From contig CAIRTK010000044.1 in assembly GCA_903881475.1 (NCBI GenBank), positions 32,198-96,197 on the forward strand: a DNA stretch of 64,000 nucleotides, read 5' to 3'. The notes beneath the pieces were generated by a model. It searched no databases and was not told the origin of the DNA. It was given only the letters and a program-made list of their open reading frames with translations. Source of the DNA: an uncultured Opitutia bacterium. Lineage in GTDB: Bacteria; Verrucomicrobiota; Verrucomicrobiia; Opitutales; Opitutaceae. The first letter of the stretch is position 1, and every line of letters starts with the position of its first letter. Shown here in pieces: positions 10,671 to 20,195 of the stretch. A program made the position numbers and the translations under genes.

Positions 10671-12458
10671 TCAAGGCCGCAGGCGCCGCAGCTGCGGCAG
10701 GGCGCCGACGGCCAGCGAGGCCAGGCCGGCGATGATCACGACGAAGTGGTATTTCAGCAGCTTTTCCGCGATCCAAGTGAGGCGGCCGACGTCGACGGGC
10801 TCGGTGAAGGCAAACCAACTCCCGGGATCCGCCGCCGTGGCCTCCAGCCACCACTCGCCGGCGGGGCGAAAGACACTGACGTTCTTCCAGTAATTTCCGG
10901 GGGCGGACTCGGGCTCGACCGCGACCTCGCCGGCGGCGCTCCGCACGACCAGCCGGCCGTGGTAGCCGGGACGCCCGAGATCGCCCGCGATGCGGAAACG
11001 CAGGATGGGCAGGGTGGCGGCGGGTTGGGGCGTGCTTTGCCAGTGATACGGCAGGGCGGTACCCGTCAGCGACCATGTGCTCAGCGCGATCGGCCGGATG
11101 GCCGCGGGCGCGGCGGCAGGGAGTGAGACGGGCGCGCCATTCGAAACCGGGATCGAGCGGCGCACACTGGGTGGCATGATGGACTGGATGGCGGGCGAAG
11201 CCAGGCGCAGCACCAGCGTCGGACCGTCCGGATAAGGCACGTCACCCCACGGTTTGTTGAGCAAATGGGCCGGATCGCGGGTTTGCAGGAAGTCGCGCAC
11301 ATGTCCTTCCTGCCGCTGCTGGCGGGAAATATCCGGCTCGATGTCGTAGCGCCACATCGTGTAGCTCTGCTGGATCAACCCGGCCGCGACCACCGCGAGC
11401 CAGAGCGCCCCGAACCAGCGCCGCAGCCGGCCGGGAAACTCCTGGAAGAGGAAGATCCAGCCGAGAGCGACATTGACCGCCAGCAGGTCGAGATACCGCG
11501 GCGACAGCACCGTGCCGCCGCCACCGCGCGCGTAGGCGAGGGCGAGGCATTGGAGCAGGATCCACGCAAGCAGGCCCATCAGGAGGGCGTCGTCGTTGGA
11601 GGTGACCCGGCTGCGCACCCGGCGGACCACAAACACCGCGGCGGGGGCAAACAGCACCAGGGACCAGGGAAACAGCGAGGAGCCGGGCCACGCGAGCAAT
11701 TGGAACAATTCCTCGACAAATTGATCGGGACTGTGGGCCCGCAGCACCGCATGGCCCGGCACCTCGTTTTTCATTAGCCAGCCGGTCACGCAGAACAACG
11801 CCGCGAGGAGGGCGGTGGTGACCTGCTGGGCCGACCACCGGCGCTCGCGGATGAAGCGGTGCGCCAGCACCGCCAGGATGGCCGCGCTGGATAAAAACCC
11901 CGAGGCCATGGTGAGCACGGCGAGGGCACCCGAGATCTGCCCGAAGATCCAGCGCTGGCCGAAGCGGTCACCGGACAACGTCAGCCAGACATGGCCGAGC
12001 GAGAACAGCAGCAGGAAGTAAAACTGCACCTGGAAGCCGCAGAGGGTGTTTTCCCACGAAAACGGCAGGGTGAACAGCAGCACGAGCAGGCCGGCGAACA
12101 GCCCGAGCCAGATTCCCGCCAGCCAGCGGCGCGCAAACAGCAGCAGCAGCAGCGCGCAGAGGGTATGCACTGCGGCGTTGGCCGTGGTCTCCAGGAAACA
12201 ATCCCACTGGCCGTTGGCGATGAAGAGGCCGAGGGTGTAGAGCTTGGTGGTGACGAGACGATGCTCGTTGTGCGGATGGAAGATCTCCTTGGCCCGCATC
12301 CAGCCTTCCAGCCACGGGCGCAGGACGACCTCGCTTTGGGCGTCCCACTGGTCCCACGTCGGCAAGTCGCTGCCGGCGACATCGATGAACCAGAGCTTGC
12401 CGCCGAAAATGAGCAGGCAGAAGCCCGCCAGCAGAAACCACCGCGAGCGCGTCGTCAT
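10671..12458 (-). CDS. Polytopic membrane protein with DQWDAQ and HNEHR motifs
   Basis: A 595-aa integral membrane protein of a family I know only as hypothetical. The first external loop has LPTWDQWDAQSEVVLRPWLE and then FHPHNEHRLV, a combination of acidic and His residues that could form an active site like those of GT-C enzymes. A beta-rich soluble region precedes a last hydrophobic helix at the C-terminus, so this domain is flanked by membrane segments. The ORF track starts at 12578, but the extension is low-complexity. ATG at 12458 (MTTRSRWFLLAGF) starts the first helix and has a GAGG-like element upstream. Confidence 0.7.
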   Translation of the reverse strand: MTTRSRWFLLAGFCLLIFGGKLWFIDVAGSDLPTWDQWDAQSEVVLRPWLEGWMRAKEIFHPHNEHRLVTTKLYTLGLFIANGQWDCFLETTANAAVHTLCALLLLLFARRWLAGIWLGLFAGLLVLLFTLPFSWENTLCGFQVQFYFLLLFSLGHVWLTLSGDRFGQRWIFGQISGALAVLTMASGFLSSAAILAVLAHRFIRERRWSAQQVTTALLAALFCVTGWLMKNEVPGHAVLRAHSPDQFVEELFQLLAWPGSSLFPWSLVLFAPAAVFVVRRVRSRVTSNDDALLMGLLAWILLQCLALAYARGGGGTVLSPRYLDLLAVNVALGWIFLFQEFPGRLRRWFGALWLAVVAAGLIQQSYTMWRYDIEPDISRQQRQEGHVRDFLQTRDPAHLLNKPWGDVPYPDGPTLVLRLASPAIQSIMPPSVRRSIPVSNGAPVSLPAAAPAAIRPIALSTWSLTGTALPYHWQSTPQPAATLPILRFRIAGDLGRPGYHGRLVVRSAAGEVAVEPESAPGNYWKNVSVFRPAGEWWLEATAADPGSWFAFTEPVDVGRLTWIAEKLLKYHFVVIIAGLASLAVGALPQLRRLRP

Positions 12459-12629
12459 GGTTTCATACCTCGGGGAAAGCGGTGCAGGAGCCGCGCCGAA
12501 ACCGGGAGCTGCCGCCGGTCTTATGTTCGGGCGCGGACATGGCAATGCGTGTCGATTTAGGGCGGAGATGAAGATCATCCGCCGTGGCTTGGTCGGCGAA
12601 ACTTGCGATTGGCATGCGGGCGGGGCGGC

Positions 12630-15600
12630 TCAGCGCGGGGGGAACGCGAGGGAGAAATCCTCCCGCTTCAATGTCAGGTTGGGATTGTAGGCGGGGTCGC
12701 GGTCCAGCTGCCGGCCCCAGACACGGCGCATGTAGGCGGCCTCGCGCAGGAACCGCTCGAGCTTCTCCGGCGTATCCTCGGCCCCGCGGCTGGCGGATTC
12801 GTGGTGGTAAAGCTCGGCAAACGGCGTCCAGAGGTTCCGGTAGCCGGCTTGCTGCACGCGGAGGCAGAGATCAATGTCATTGAAGGCGACCGGCAGGTCG
12901 GGTTCGTTGAAGCCGCCGACAGCGGCGAAGGTCTTCGCGCGGATCACCAGGCAGGCGGCGGTGACGGCGGAGTAGTTTTGCGCGAGCCGGAGACGGTTGC
13001 GCTGGCCCTCGCTGCCGCGCGGGGCGTCCTTGAACGCGTGGCCGGCGACGCCGTCGCGGCCGGCGGGACCGGTGAGGCCTAGCACGACCCCGGCGTGCTG
13101 CACGGTGTCGCCGGGATAATAGAGCATCGCGCCGACGGCGCCGATCTCCGGGCGGAGGGCCTGCGCGACCATTTCGTTGAGCCAGTCGCCGGCGATGACC
13201 TCGAGGTCGTTGTTGAGGAAGGCGAGTACGGAACCGTTCGCCGCCGAGGCGGCAAAATTGTTGAGGGCGGAGAAATTGAACGGCGCGTCGTAGTCGAGCA
13301 CGCGCACGCCGAGGCCGCGCAGTTCGCCGAAGTAGGCCAGGGTGGCGGTCTCGTCGGAGCGGTTGTTGACGACGATGATCTCGAAGTCGGGATAAGTCGT
13401 CTTGGCAAGGATCGAGCCGACGCAGAGCCGCAGCAGGTCCATGGCGTTTCGCGTCGGAATGATGACCGAGACCTTGGGCGGGGGCGAGGGCAGCGCATAG
13501 CGGACGCGCCAGTGATGGCCCTTCACCGGGACGAGCTCCGCAGCGACCGCGGTGCGCGCCAGATGATCCGTGAGCGCCTTCCGCGCGGCGATGAAGGGGT
13601 AGTCGCTCTTCTCGTCGATCACGAGCGCCGTGGAGCCCGGAATGGCGCGCCAGTGGTAGAGCACGCGCGGAATATGGTGGACCTGGGCGGCGGTCAGCCC
13701 GGTGGTCACCCGCAGCGTAAGGTCCCAGTCCTGGCTGCCTTCATAGCCCGTGCGGAAGCCACCCACGGCCCGCACGCGGGCGGTGCGGAACACAGACAGG
13801 TGGCAGGTGTAATTCTGGCCGAGCAGCAGATCGGGGTTCCAGTCGGGCTTGAAGTAGGGATCGTAGCGGCGGCCGAGTTCGTCGATCTTGTCCTCGTCGG
13901 AATAGATGAACTCGAGCGCGGGCTGCCGGGCGGCGGCGAGCACCACATCGGCGAGGGCGCGGGGCGCGAGCTCATCGTCATGGTCGAGCAGGGCGACGAA
14001 TTCGCCCGATGCGAGGTCGAGGGCCGTGTTGGAGGAGGCGGAGATGTGGCCGTTTTCCGGGCGGAACGTGACCTTGATGCGGGCATCGCGCTGCGCGAAA
14101 TCCTCCAGCACCCGGCGGACGTGGGCGGCGGGCGAGGCGTCGTCGGCAATGCAGAGTTCCCAGTGCGGATAAAGCTGGGCGCGCACGGACTCAATGGCCT
14201 TCACGAGCCATTGCTCGGGCGGATTGTAAACCGGCATGAGCACGGAAACCAGCGGCCGGTGCTCCGGTGGCAGCGCCTCAACCTCTGCGCGCAGGATGAT
14301 CTGTTCCTCCAGCGTCGGCGTGTCGTAGCGCTTCACCCAGGTGGCGTAATCGCGGCGGAGGTGGCCGGGGATGTCCGCGCTGACCTTGGCGGTCGGCACG
14401 GCGAAGCAGTGCCAGCTTCCGTCCTCGGTCAGCGCCTCGAAGGCGATGTGCTGGGTGGTTTCGGCAGGCAGGGTACAGTCGAGCGTGAAGCCGGAATCGC
14501 GCGCGTGCGGATGATCGGGGTGCCCGGCGCCGACATCCACCCGGGCGAGACCGTAGACCGCCTTGAAGGTCCGGCCGGCGGCGCGGGCGAGCACGGCCAC
14601 GATCCGGCCGCCGGCCGGCGCGATGACCCAGCCGCGGATCTCGCCGGCGGCCGGAACGTCGTCCCAGTCCGACGGTTCGTCGATCATGTAGGCAAAGGCG
14701 GCCTCGGGCGCGGGGGGCCGCGGAGTAGCCGCGGACGCCTTGCCCTTGGACGAATCGAGGAAAAGCCGGCGCAGCGAACGCAGCGGGCTCGTCACCGTCC
14801 ATGAAAACGACTCGGTCATGCGGCGGATCTTGTCGTCGCGCTGGCGGAGTTCATCGGCGTTGAACGTGCGTGTGAGGCGCGACATCGCCGCGGCGGACTC
14901 GACGAGCTGGCTGCGGAGCAGTTCGACCTGGTTGTGCTGGCCCTGAAGCTTGGCGCGGTTGTAGCTCTCCTGCGCGGTGAGCCGCGCGTTCTCGGCCTGG
15001 AGCCGGGAAAGCTCACGGCGCGAGCCGGCAATGGTGGTTTCCATGGCGCGGAGGCGCAACGCGGCATCACCCTCCGCCAGCAGCACGTCCTCGGATGGCG
15101 GCGTGTCGGGGTCAGTAAAGAGCGGCGTGGCCGCCGCGATCACTTCACCGTAAAAATCCAACAGGCCGGCGGTGTTCGCCTTAAGGTCGAAATGGGTGCG
15201 GGAGAACTCCAGGGCGCCCGAGCTGAGCCGCTGGGCGAGGGCTTCATCACCGAACACCTGCAGGCACCTGTCGGCAATTTCCTCGGCCCGGCCGGTCTCA
15301 AGCAGCAGCGCATGGCGGCCATCCTCCATCTCGCGGGCGAGGTTGGCGCGGGGCACGATCACGGGCCGGCCGACGCAGAGAAACTCCGGGATTTTTGAGG
15401 GCAGCCGGTAGTCGTTGAAGGCGTCGGGCGCGCCGGGTTGCACCAGCGCGTCAGCCAGGGCGAGCAGCGGGCCGAGCCTGGCCTTGGGCAGGAAACCCAG
15501 GTCGATGACGTGGGCGCCGCCAAGGGCCGTGAGTTCCCGCGCGAGGTCGGGGGGATTGAGGCCGGTGCGGACCAGCCGGCAGGGCGTGCCGCGCTCATTG

Positions 15601-16292
15601 ATGAGACGCACGGCCAGGAGGAGCGTGCGGACATCAGCCAGGTTGGCGAACGTGGTGCTGCCGGTGTAAACGAGCACCTTTTCCCCGGGCTGCAGGCCGA
15701 TTTCCTCGCGCAGGGCGGGATCGGGAATCAGGGGCTGGTAGAGCGCACCGTCGATGCCCGGCAGCAGGCGCCGGGCGGGCTTGCCCGCGGGGATCAGGTC
15801 CTGCAGGCGCTCGGTGATGAAGGTGACGGCATGGGCGACGCGGAGAAAGTTCCGGTAGCGAAGGGGATGCGAGAGCCGGGGCGACAGCAGGCGGGCGAGT
15901 TCTTCGTCGGTGCGCCGCCGCAGGGTGGCGATGGGTTCGCGCGCGTAGCTTTCCATCAGGAACACCTCGTTGTCCTCAAGATGGATGAGCAGGGTGGCGG
16001 CGGGAAATTTCCGGAGGTAGGCGAGGGTGAAGGCGCGGACATTTTCGCGCGGAGTCCACGCATGGACGACATCGGCGGGCCGGCGGTCGGGGAAGACGGG
16101 CTCGTCCTGCAGCATCCGCGGGAAGGTGGCGGCGGTAAACAGGGGCTCGGGAATCACCGAGAGGGTTTCCGGGTTTTCCGGCACGGCGACCACGCACGCG
16201 TGACCCAGGAGCGTGAGCCGGTTGGCGAACGCGCCGATGTGGTTCAGGCTGTTGCTGGTGAAGTCGCCGTAGTTGACGAAGAGGATATTCAC
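12630..16292 (-). CDS. Modular glycosyltransferase: GT4, coiled coil, GW domain, GT2, GT2
   Basis: A 1220-aa multi-domain cytoplasmic glycosyltransferase. Residues 1-390 are a GT4-like module (VNYGDFTSNSLNHIG, HLEDNE, DYRLPSKIPEF). About 410-510 is a coiled coil ending in FSWTVTSPLRSLRR. About 531-640 is a domain marked by IRGWV that recurs in this cluster. About 681-920 is a GT2 with VSVLMPVYNPP and LLDHDDE. About 940-1190 is a second GT2 with VSVIIPTRNAMDLL and FLNNDLE, then FNDIDLCLRV. Three transferase domains suggest successive sugar additions. The start is a GTG, supported by the typical GT4 N-terminus. All modules recur as separate genes at 44.5-48.3 kb. Confidence 0.9.
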   Translation of the reverse strand: MNILFVNYGDFTSNSLNHIGAFANRLTLLGHACVVAVPENPETLSVIPEPLFTAATFPRMLQDEPVFPDRRPADVVHAWTPRENVRAFTLAYLRKFPAATLLIHLEDNEVFLMESYAREPIATLRRRTDEELARLLSPRLSHPLRYRNFLRVAHAVTFITERLQDLIPAGKPARRLLPGIDGALYQPLIPDPALREEIGLQPGEKVLVYTGSTTFANLADVRTLLLAVRLINERGTPCRLVRTGLNPPDLARELTALGGAHVIDLGFLPKARLGPLLALADALVQPGAPDAFNDYRLPSKIPEFLCVGRPVIVPRANLAREMEDGRHALLLETGRAEEIADRCLQVFGDEALAQRLSSGALEFSRTHFDLKANTAGLLDFYGEVIAAATPLFTDPDTPPSEDVLLAEGDAALRLRAMETTIAGSRRELSRLQAENARLTAQESYNRAKLQGQHNQVELLRSQLVESAAAMSRLTRTFNADELRQRDDKIRRMTESFSWTVTSPLRSLRRLFLDSSKGKASAATPRPPAPEAAFAYMIDEPSDWDDVPAAGEIRGWVIAPAGGRIVAVLARAAGRTFKAVYGLARVDVGAGHPDHPHARDSGFTLDCTLPAETTQHIAFEALTEDGSWHCFAVPTAKVSADIPGHLRRDYATWVKRYDTPTLEEQIILRAEVEALPPEHRPLVSVLMPVYNPPEQWLVKAIESVRAQLYPHWELCIADDASPAAHVRRVLEDFAQRDARIKVTFRPENGHISASSNTALDLASGEFVALLDHDDELAPRALADVVLAAARQPALEFIYSDEDKIDELGRRYDPYFKPDWNPDLLLGQNYTCHLSVFRTARVRAVGGFRTGYEGSQDWDLTLRVTTGLTAAQVHHIPRVLYHWRAIPGSTALVIDEKSDYPFIAARKALTDHLARTAVAAELVPVKGHHWRVRYALPSPPPKVSVIIPTRNAMDLLRLCVGSILAKTTYPDFEIIVVNNRSDETATLAYFGELRGLGVRVLDYDAPFNFSALNNFAASAANGSVLAFLNNDLEVIAGDWLNEMVAQALRPEIGAVGAMLYYPGDTVQHAGVVLGLTGPAGRDGVAGHAFKDAPRGSEGQRNRLRLAQNYSAVTAACLVIRAKTFAAVGGFNEPDLPVAFNDIDLCLRVQQAGYRNLWTPFAELYHHESASRGAEDTPEKLERFLREAAYMRRVWGRQLDRDPAYNPNLTLKREDFSLAFPPR

Positions 16293-16311
16293 GCGGGTCC
16301 GGGAAGTTTAG

Positions 16312-17433
16312 TTAGAGCCGGCCGGCGAATTCGAGAACGGATTTGGCGGTGCCGGCCCAGCCGTAGGCGTGGCTGCGGTCGAGGCTGGCGGCGGCGCGCT
16401 GCGGGTAGGCGGCCGGTTCGTTTTCCAGGGCGAGCATGGCATCGGCGAGGGCGGCGGGGCTTTCCGGCGGAAAGTAGATCGCGGCAGAGCCGCCGACCTC
16501 GGGCAGACTGGCGCGTTCGCTGGCGAGCACGGGCAGACCGGCGGTCATGGCCTCGACCAGCGGAAGGCCGAAGCCCTCGTGCCAGCTGGGCGCGATCAAG
16601 GCATAACTGGAAGCGTAGAGCCCGGCCAGTTCGGGGTCGGGGACGTAGCCAAGATAGCGCACGGGGAGTCCGCGGGCCTTGAAGCCGTCGAGGCGGGCGT
16701 GCAATTCCGCGGACTTCCAGCCGGCGCCGCCGGCGAGCACGAGCGGCCGGCGGAAGCTGGAGTGCGCCAGGTAGATTTCGTACGCATCCAGGGCGGCGGC
16801 GTGGTTTTTGCGCGGCTCGAGGGAGCCGACGACCAGCCAGGGCGCGGAATCCGGCCTGGCCTGAATTGCCCTGGCTGCCGGGAAACGGCTGGCGCCCGGC
16901 GCAAGGAGATGCGGGCGCGGGTTGAGCCGGAACCACGCGGGCAGGATTTGCTCGAACTCGTCCCGGGTATGCTGGCTTACAAACATGAACCCGGCGGCGC
17001 GGGCCAGGGCCTGCAGCAGTTCCCGCTGGCAGACCAGGCGGGTTTCGTCCGTGGCAAACTCCGGGTGCATCCAGAAGGCGAGGTCGTGCACCGTATAGAC
17101 GAGCTTGGTGTGGGGCAGCTTGGGCGCGTGGAAATTGAAGGAGAAGACGACATCGGGCTTGCCGGGCAGGGGCTCGCCCGTGGCGACCTCGTGCCAGAAT
17201 TTCCGGGCGGCGGCGGGATTCAACATGCGCAGCGGCGCCGTCACCCGCGGATCATCGATCATCGTGCCACGCCGGGGATCGGCATTGATCCAGTCGCCGA
17301 AATGATGATAGAGTTCGAAGGTATGCCCGCGGGGCAGGCCCTCCGCGACCAAGGCGCGGGTGAGGGCGTCGGCGTACCAGGCGCAGCCGGCGCGCTCGGC
17401 GCAGGTTTGGGAGACGTCGAGGCCGATCTTCAT
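16312..17433 (-). CDS. Glycosyltransferase family 4
   Basis: A 373-aa GT4 (GT-B fold) retaining transferase. The N-terminal half includes KIGLDVSQTCAERAGCAWYA and a YTVHDLAFWMHPEF segment. The C-terminal donor-binding half has VVGSLEPRKNH, a RYLGYVPDPELAGLYASSYALIAPS stretch in the usual position, and EGFGLPLVEAMTAGLPVLASE, the E-x7-E motif region. It would transfer a nucleotide-activated hexose to the growing glycan in the cytoplasm. Its ATG overlaps the stop of the upstream GT2/GT4 gene (ATGA), so translation is probably coupled. Sugar specificity cannot be read. Confidence 0.93.
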   Translation of the reverse strand: MKIGLDVSQTCAERAGCAWYADALTRALVAEGLPRGHTFELYHHFGDWINADPRRGTMIDDPRVTAPLRMLNPAAARKFWHEVATGEPLPGKPDVVFSFNFHAPKLPHTKLVYTVHDLAFWMHPEFATDETRLVCQRELLQALARAAGFMFVSQHTRDEFEQILPAWFRLNPRPHLLAPGASRFPAARAIQARPDSAPWLVVGSLEPRKNHAAALDAYEIYLAHSSFRRPLVLAGGAGWKSAELHARLDGFKARGLPVRYLGYVPDPELAGLYASSYALIAPSWHEGFGLPLVEAMTAGLPVLASERASLPEVGGSAAIYFPPESPAALADAMLALENEPAAYPQRAAASLDRSHAYGWAGTAKSVLEFAGRL

Positions 17434-19484
17434 GGGGCCTGCCTCCGGGCCGCAGCGGCGAGAAAGTGGGCGAGGCGGCCGGCCTCGAGCTCAAGCGAGA
17501 AGGCGGCCAGCCGGTCGTGGCCGCGGGCAATGAGGGTGTCCTTCAGGTCGGTCCGGATGGCGACCCGCCGCATGGTTTCGGCGAGTGCCTGGGGGTCGCG
17601 CGCATCGACCTGCACGCACGCGTCGCCGGCGACCTCGGGCAGGGCGGTGGAATCGGCGGCAATGATGGGCACGCCGAAGCGCATGGCCTCCAGCAGCGGC
17701 ATGCCGAAGCCCTCGCAGAGCGAGGGGAAGACCAGCGCACCGGCGCGGGTCCACAGCGCGGTGAAGGCCTCATCCCTCACATGGCCGAGAAAGATCACCC
17801 GGTCCGACAGACCGAGGCCGTCACGGAGCTCCCGCAGCAGGTCCATGCGGGCATCGGGATGGCCGGTACAGACGAGCGGCCAGGCCCGCGAGGCGGCGGC
17901 CTGGGCATAGAGCCGGTAGGCCACGAGGAGGGTTTCGTGGTTCTTGTGCGGCCAGAAATTGGCCGGATAAAAGAAAAAGGGCTCCTCGGGGGCACCGGCG
18001 GGCAGCGCGCCGCCCGTGGCGGGAAAACGCCCCTGCACGGCGTTATAGGTGTGGAAGCAGCGTGCGGGGTGGACGCCATAGTTTTCGCCGAGGCGATGCA
18101 CGACATCGTGGGAGTCGCACTGGAAAAAAGTGGCTTCCGCAGCGACGCGGGTAAACCACGCGTGCCGGTGATTCACCTCCTCGACGGGCAGTGCGGCAGG
18201 CAGGTCCCGATGGAGCAAATCGACGATGAGGCTCACGCAAGGCAGGTCCGGCCGCATGAACTGCGAGGTGCCGAACGGCGCATAAAGCACATCGAGGCCG
18301 GCCTTGCCGGCAACGTTGTCCGCGAGGGAGAGCGCACCCGCGGCGCGCCAGCCCTTGGTTTGGCGAAGGGAGACGGTGAGCTGACCATCGGCGGGTTCGA
18401 GCAGGTAGTCGCCCGGGCGGAGCACGGCGGCGAGTTCCTCGCGGAGTGCGGCGGGCGCAAACAGGGCGAAATTGAACTCCATGCCGCGTTGCCGGCCGAT
18501 TTCCGCGAGGAACGTGAGGACAAACGGCTTAACGCCACCATTCGCGCCCCCGGGCTGAAGTCGCAGAAGATCGATGCCGATCCGGATGCGTCCGGTGGCA
18601 GCGCGCCGGGCGCGCAGTTCGGCGGCCAGCGCCGCCCGATGCGAGCGGCGCAGGGCGCGGGCGCCGAAGCCGAGCTTGCGGTGAAGCGGCGTGAAATACC
18701 GGCGGGCGGCGAGCGCGGCGCGATCCCGGGCGAGCTTGAGGTTCCATTCCTGCTCAAGCGCGGCGGCGCGCGGCGCCCAGCGCGCGAGGAAACGACGGGC
18801 ATTGCGGTATTCGTGAGTGCCGCGGCCGGCCGAGCTGGAGACATGATGCCGGACGACACTGCCGGTCGCGACCAGGTTGACCAGGCCGTCATCCCGGGCG
18901 CGCAGGCACAGATCCGTGTCCTCGAATCCGTTGAAGTAACCTTCGTCGAATCCGCCCGCGCGGAGGAACCACTCGCGGCGGACGAGGCAGCAGGCCGCGG
19001 TGACGGCCGGGAATTCGACGATCCCGCCCGCAGCCTGAAGCTCCGCGAGTTCCCCGCGGTGGTGCACGGGATAGCCGCCATCGCGAAACACGACGCCCGC
19101 GTGATCGACGGCGCCGGTGGTGGCGTGCAGCTGGATGTTGCCGACGATGCCGGCCCGGGGGTGGGCCGCAAAGGCGGTGAGCAGCGGCTCCAGCCAGCCG
19201 GGCTCGAGGACAAGGTCGTTGTTCAGCAGCGCGAGGAATTCGCCGTGGGCGATCCGCGCCGCACGGTTGTTGGCGACGGCGTAGCCCAGGTTGCGGTCGT
19301 TCAGCAAAATGACGTGGGGCGGGGCGAGTTCCCGGAGGAACTCCCGGGTTTCATCGGTGGAGCCGTTGTCGACGAGGATGATTTCGTGGGTCACGGTCGC
19401 CGGTACCGTGGCGCGGAGCGAGGCGAGGCAGGCGCGGGTGAGCGCGAGCTGATTGTAGAGGGGGAGGATGAACGAGACCTGCAC
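17430..19484 (-). CDS. Bifunctional glycosyltransferase, GT2-GT4 fusion
   Basis: A 684-aa fusion. The N-terminal GT2 (residues 1-270) starts VSFILPLYNQ and has LVDNGSTDETREF, ALLNNDLVLEPGW and FEDTDLCLRARDDG, a rhamnosyltransferase-like pattern. The C-terminal GT4 (about 330-684) starts RIGIDLLRLQPGG and has YPANFWPHKNHE, FLGHVRDEAF and CEGFGMPLLEAMRFG. It probably adds two residues in sequence. The ORF track starts at 19604, but the extension is not GT-like. A GTG at 19484 directly precedes the first beta strand and is used. Stop overlaps the ATG of the next GT4 gene. Confidence 0.9.
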   Translation of the reverse strand: MQVSFILPLYNQLALTRACLASLRATVPATVTHEIILVDNGSTDETREFLRELAPPHVILLNDRNLGYAVANNRAARIAHGEFLALLNNDLVLEPGWLEPLLTAFAAHPRAGIVGNIQLHATTGAVDHAGVVFRDGGYPVHHRGELAELQAAGGIVEFPAVTAACCLVRREWFLRAGGFDEGYFNGFEDTDLCLRARDDGLVNLVATGSVVRHHVSSSAGRGTHEYRNARRFLARWAPRAAALEQEWNLKLARDRAALAARRYFTPLHRKLGFGARALRRSHRAALAAELRARRAATGRIRIGIDLLRLQPGGANGGVKPFVLTFLAEIGRQRGMEFNFALFAPAALREELAAVLRPGDYLLEPADGQLTVSLRQTKGWRAAGALSLADNVAGKAGLDVLYAPFGTSQFMRPDLPCVSLIVDLLHRDLPAALPVEEVNHRHAWFTRVAAEATFFQCDSHDVVHRLGENYGVHPARCFHTYNAVQGRFPATGGALPAGAPEEPFFFYPANFWPHKNHETLLVAYRLYAQAAASRAWPLVCTGHPDARMDLLRELRDGLGLSDRVIFLGHVRDEAFTALWTRAGALVFPSLCEGFGMPLLEAMRFGVPIIAADSTALPEVAGDACVQVDARDPQALAETMRRVAIRTDLKDTLIARGHDRLAAFSLELEAGRLAHFLAAAARRQAP

Positions 19485-19621
19485 TGCCCGCCAGATTGGG
19501 TGGTGCGCGGACGGATGTCTAATGACTAATGGCCAACGGCATCGAAGATTTCCGATGGGCGGCGGTCGGCACCGGCAGGTCCGGCCCGGCTTGGCGCGGC
19601 CCACCGGCGGGGAATGCCGGA

Positions 19622-20032
19622 TCAGGAGGCCAGACGACCCACCTCGTTACCGCAGGGGGCGCCGGTGAGTTTGCACTCCATGAACTGCCGGATATCCCCG
19701 ACACTCCGCAGCGCGCGCAGTTCATCATTGTCGATGGTGATCTGGAGGACGTCCTCGGTCAGCATCACGATTTCCATCATGGTCAGCGAATCAATGCCCA
19801 GATCCTCTACCAGGCGAAGGTCCGCATCGGACTCTTTCAGTCTGGGCCGGAACTTGGATTCCACGAAGCGCTCGATGACGCCAAAGATAATCACCGGAAT
19901 ATGCTCCAAGTTGCCGGTCTTCCGGAACTGGCAGGCCGCCTCGAAGGTGGAAGGCGAGCACCGCTTCAGCGCTTCCCAGAGTTGGGCTTCGTCCTCGGGT
20001 GTGAAGTCCTTGGCCAAGGTGAGGGAGGTCAT
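19622..20032 (-). CDS. Acyl carrier protein-like protein
   Basis: A 136-aa protein whose C-terminal two thirds is an acyl carrier domain. DLGIDSLTMMEI carries the Ser that receives 4'-phosphopantetheine, followed by the helix II/III pattern expected for ACP. About 50 residues precede it (LWEALKRCSPSTFEAACQFR), so it is longer than FabC-type ACPs of about 80 aa. The chosen ATG at 20032 is the one nearest the conserved part; an in-frame ATG at 20071 is the alternative. No ketosynthase, ligase or thioesterase is adjacent, so its acyl chain and partner are unknown. Confidence 0.8.
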   Translation of the reverse strand: MTSLTLAKDFTPEDEAQLWEALKRCSPSTFEAACQFRKTGNLEHIPVIIFGVIERFVESKFRPRLKESDADLRLVEDLGIDSLTMMEIVMLTEDVLQITIDNDELRALRSVGDIRQFMECKLTGAPCGNEVGRLAS

Positions 20033-20195
20033 CGTGTGATGGGAGGAGAGCGGTGGTATGGAGGACTCCATGACGTGGCGGCGGGTGCGGCAAATCCCTT
20101 CTTGATTGAAGAGAATGACAGTCACGGACCGGCAATCCGCCAGTGGGTTCGGCGGAAAATTGCCGCCGGAAGAAAGGGGATGTTCGCGGCGGGGT

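Noticed and set aside
12459-12629. Possible 50-aa ORF in the gap upstream of the 595-aa membrane protein
   Set aside because: Open frame but no hydrophobic segment, motif or coding character; left as non-coding spacer.
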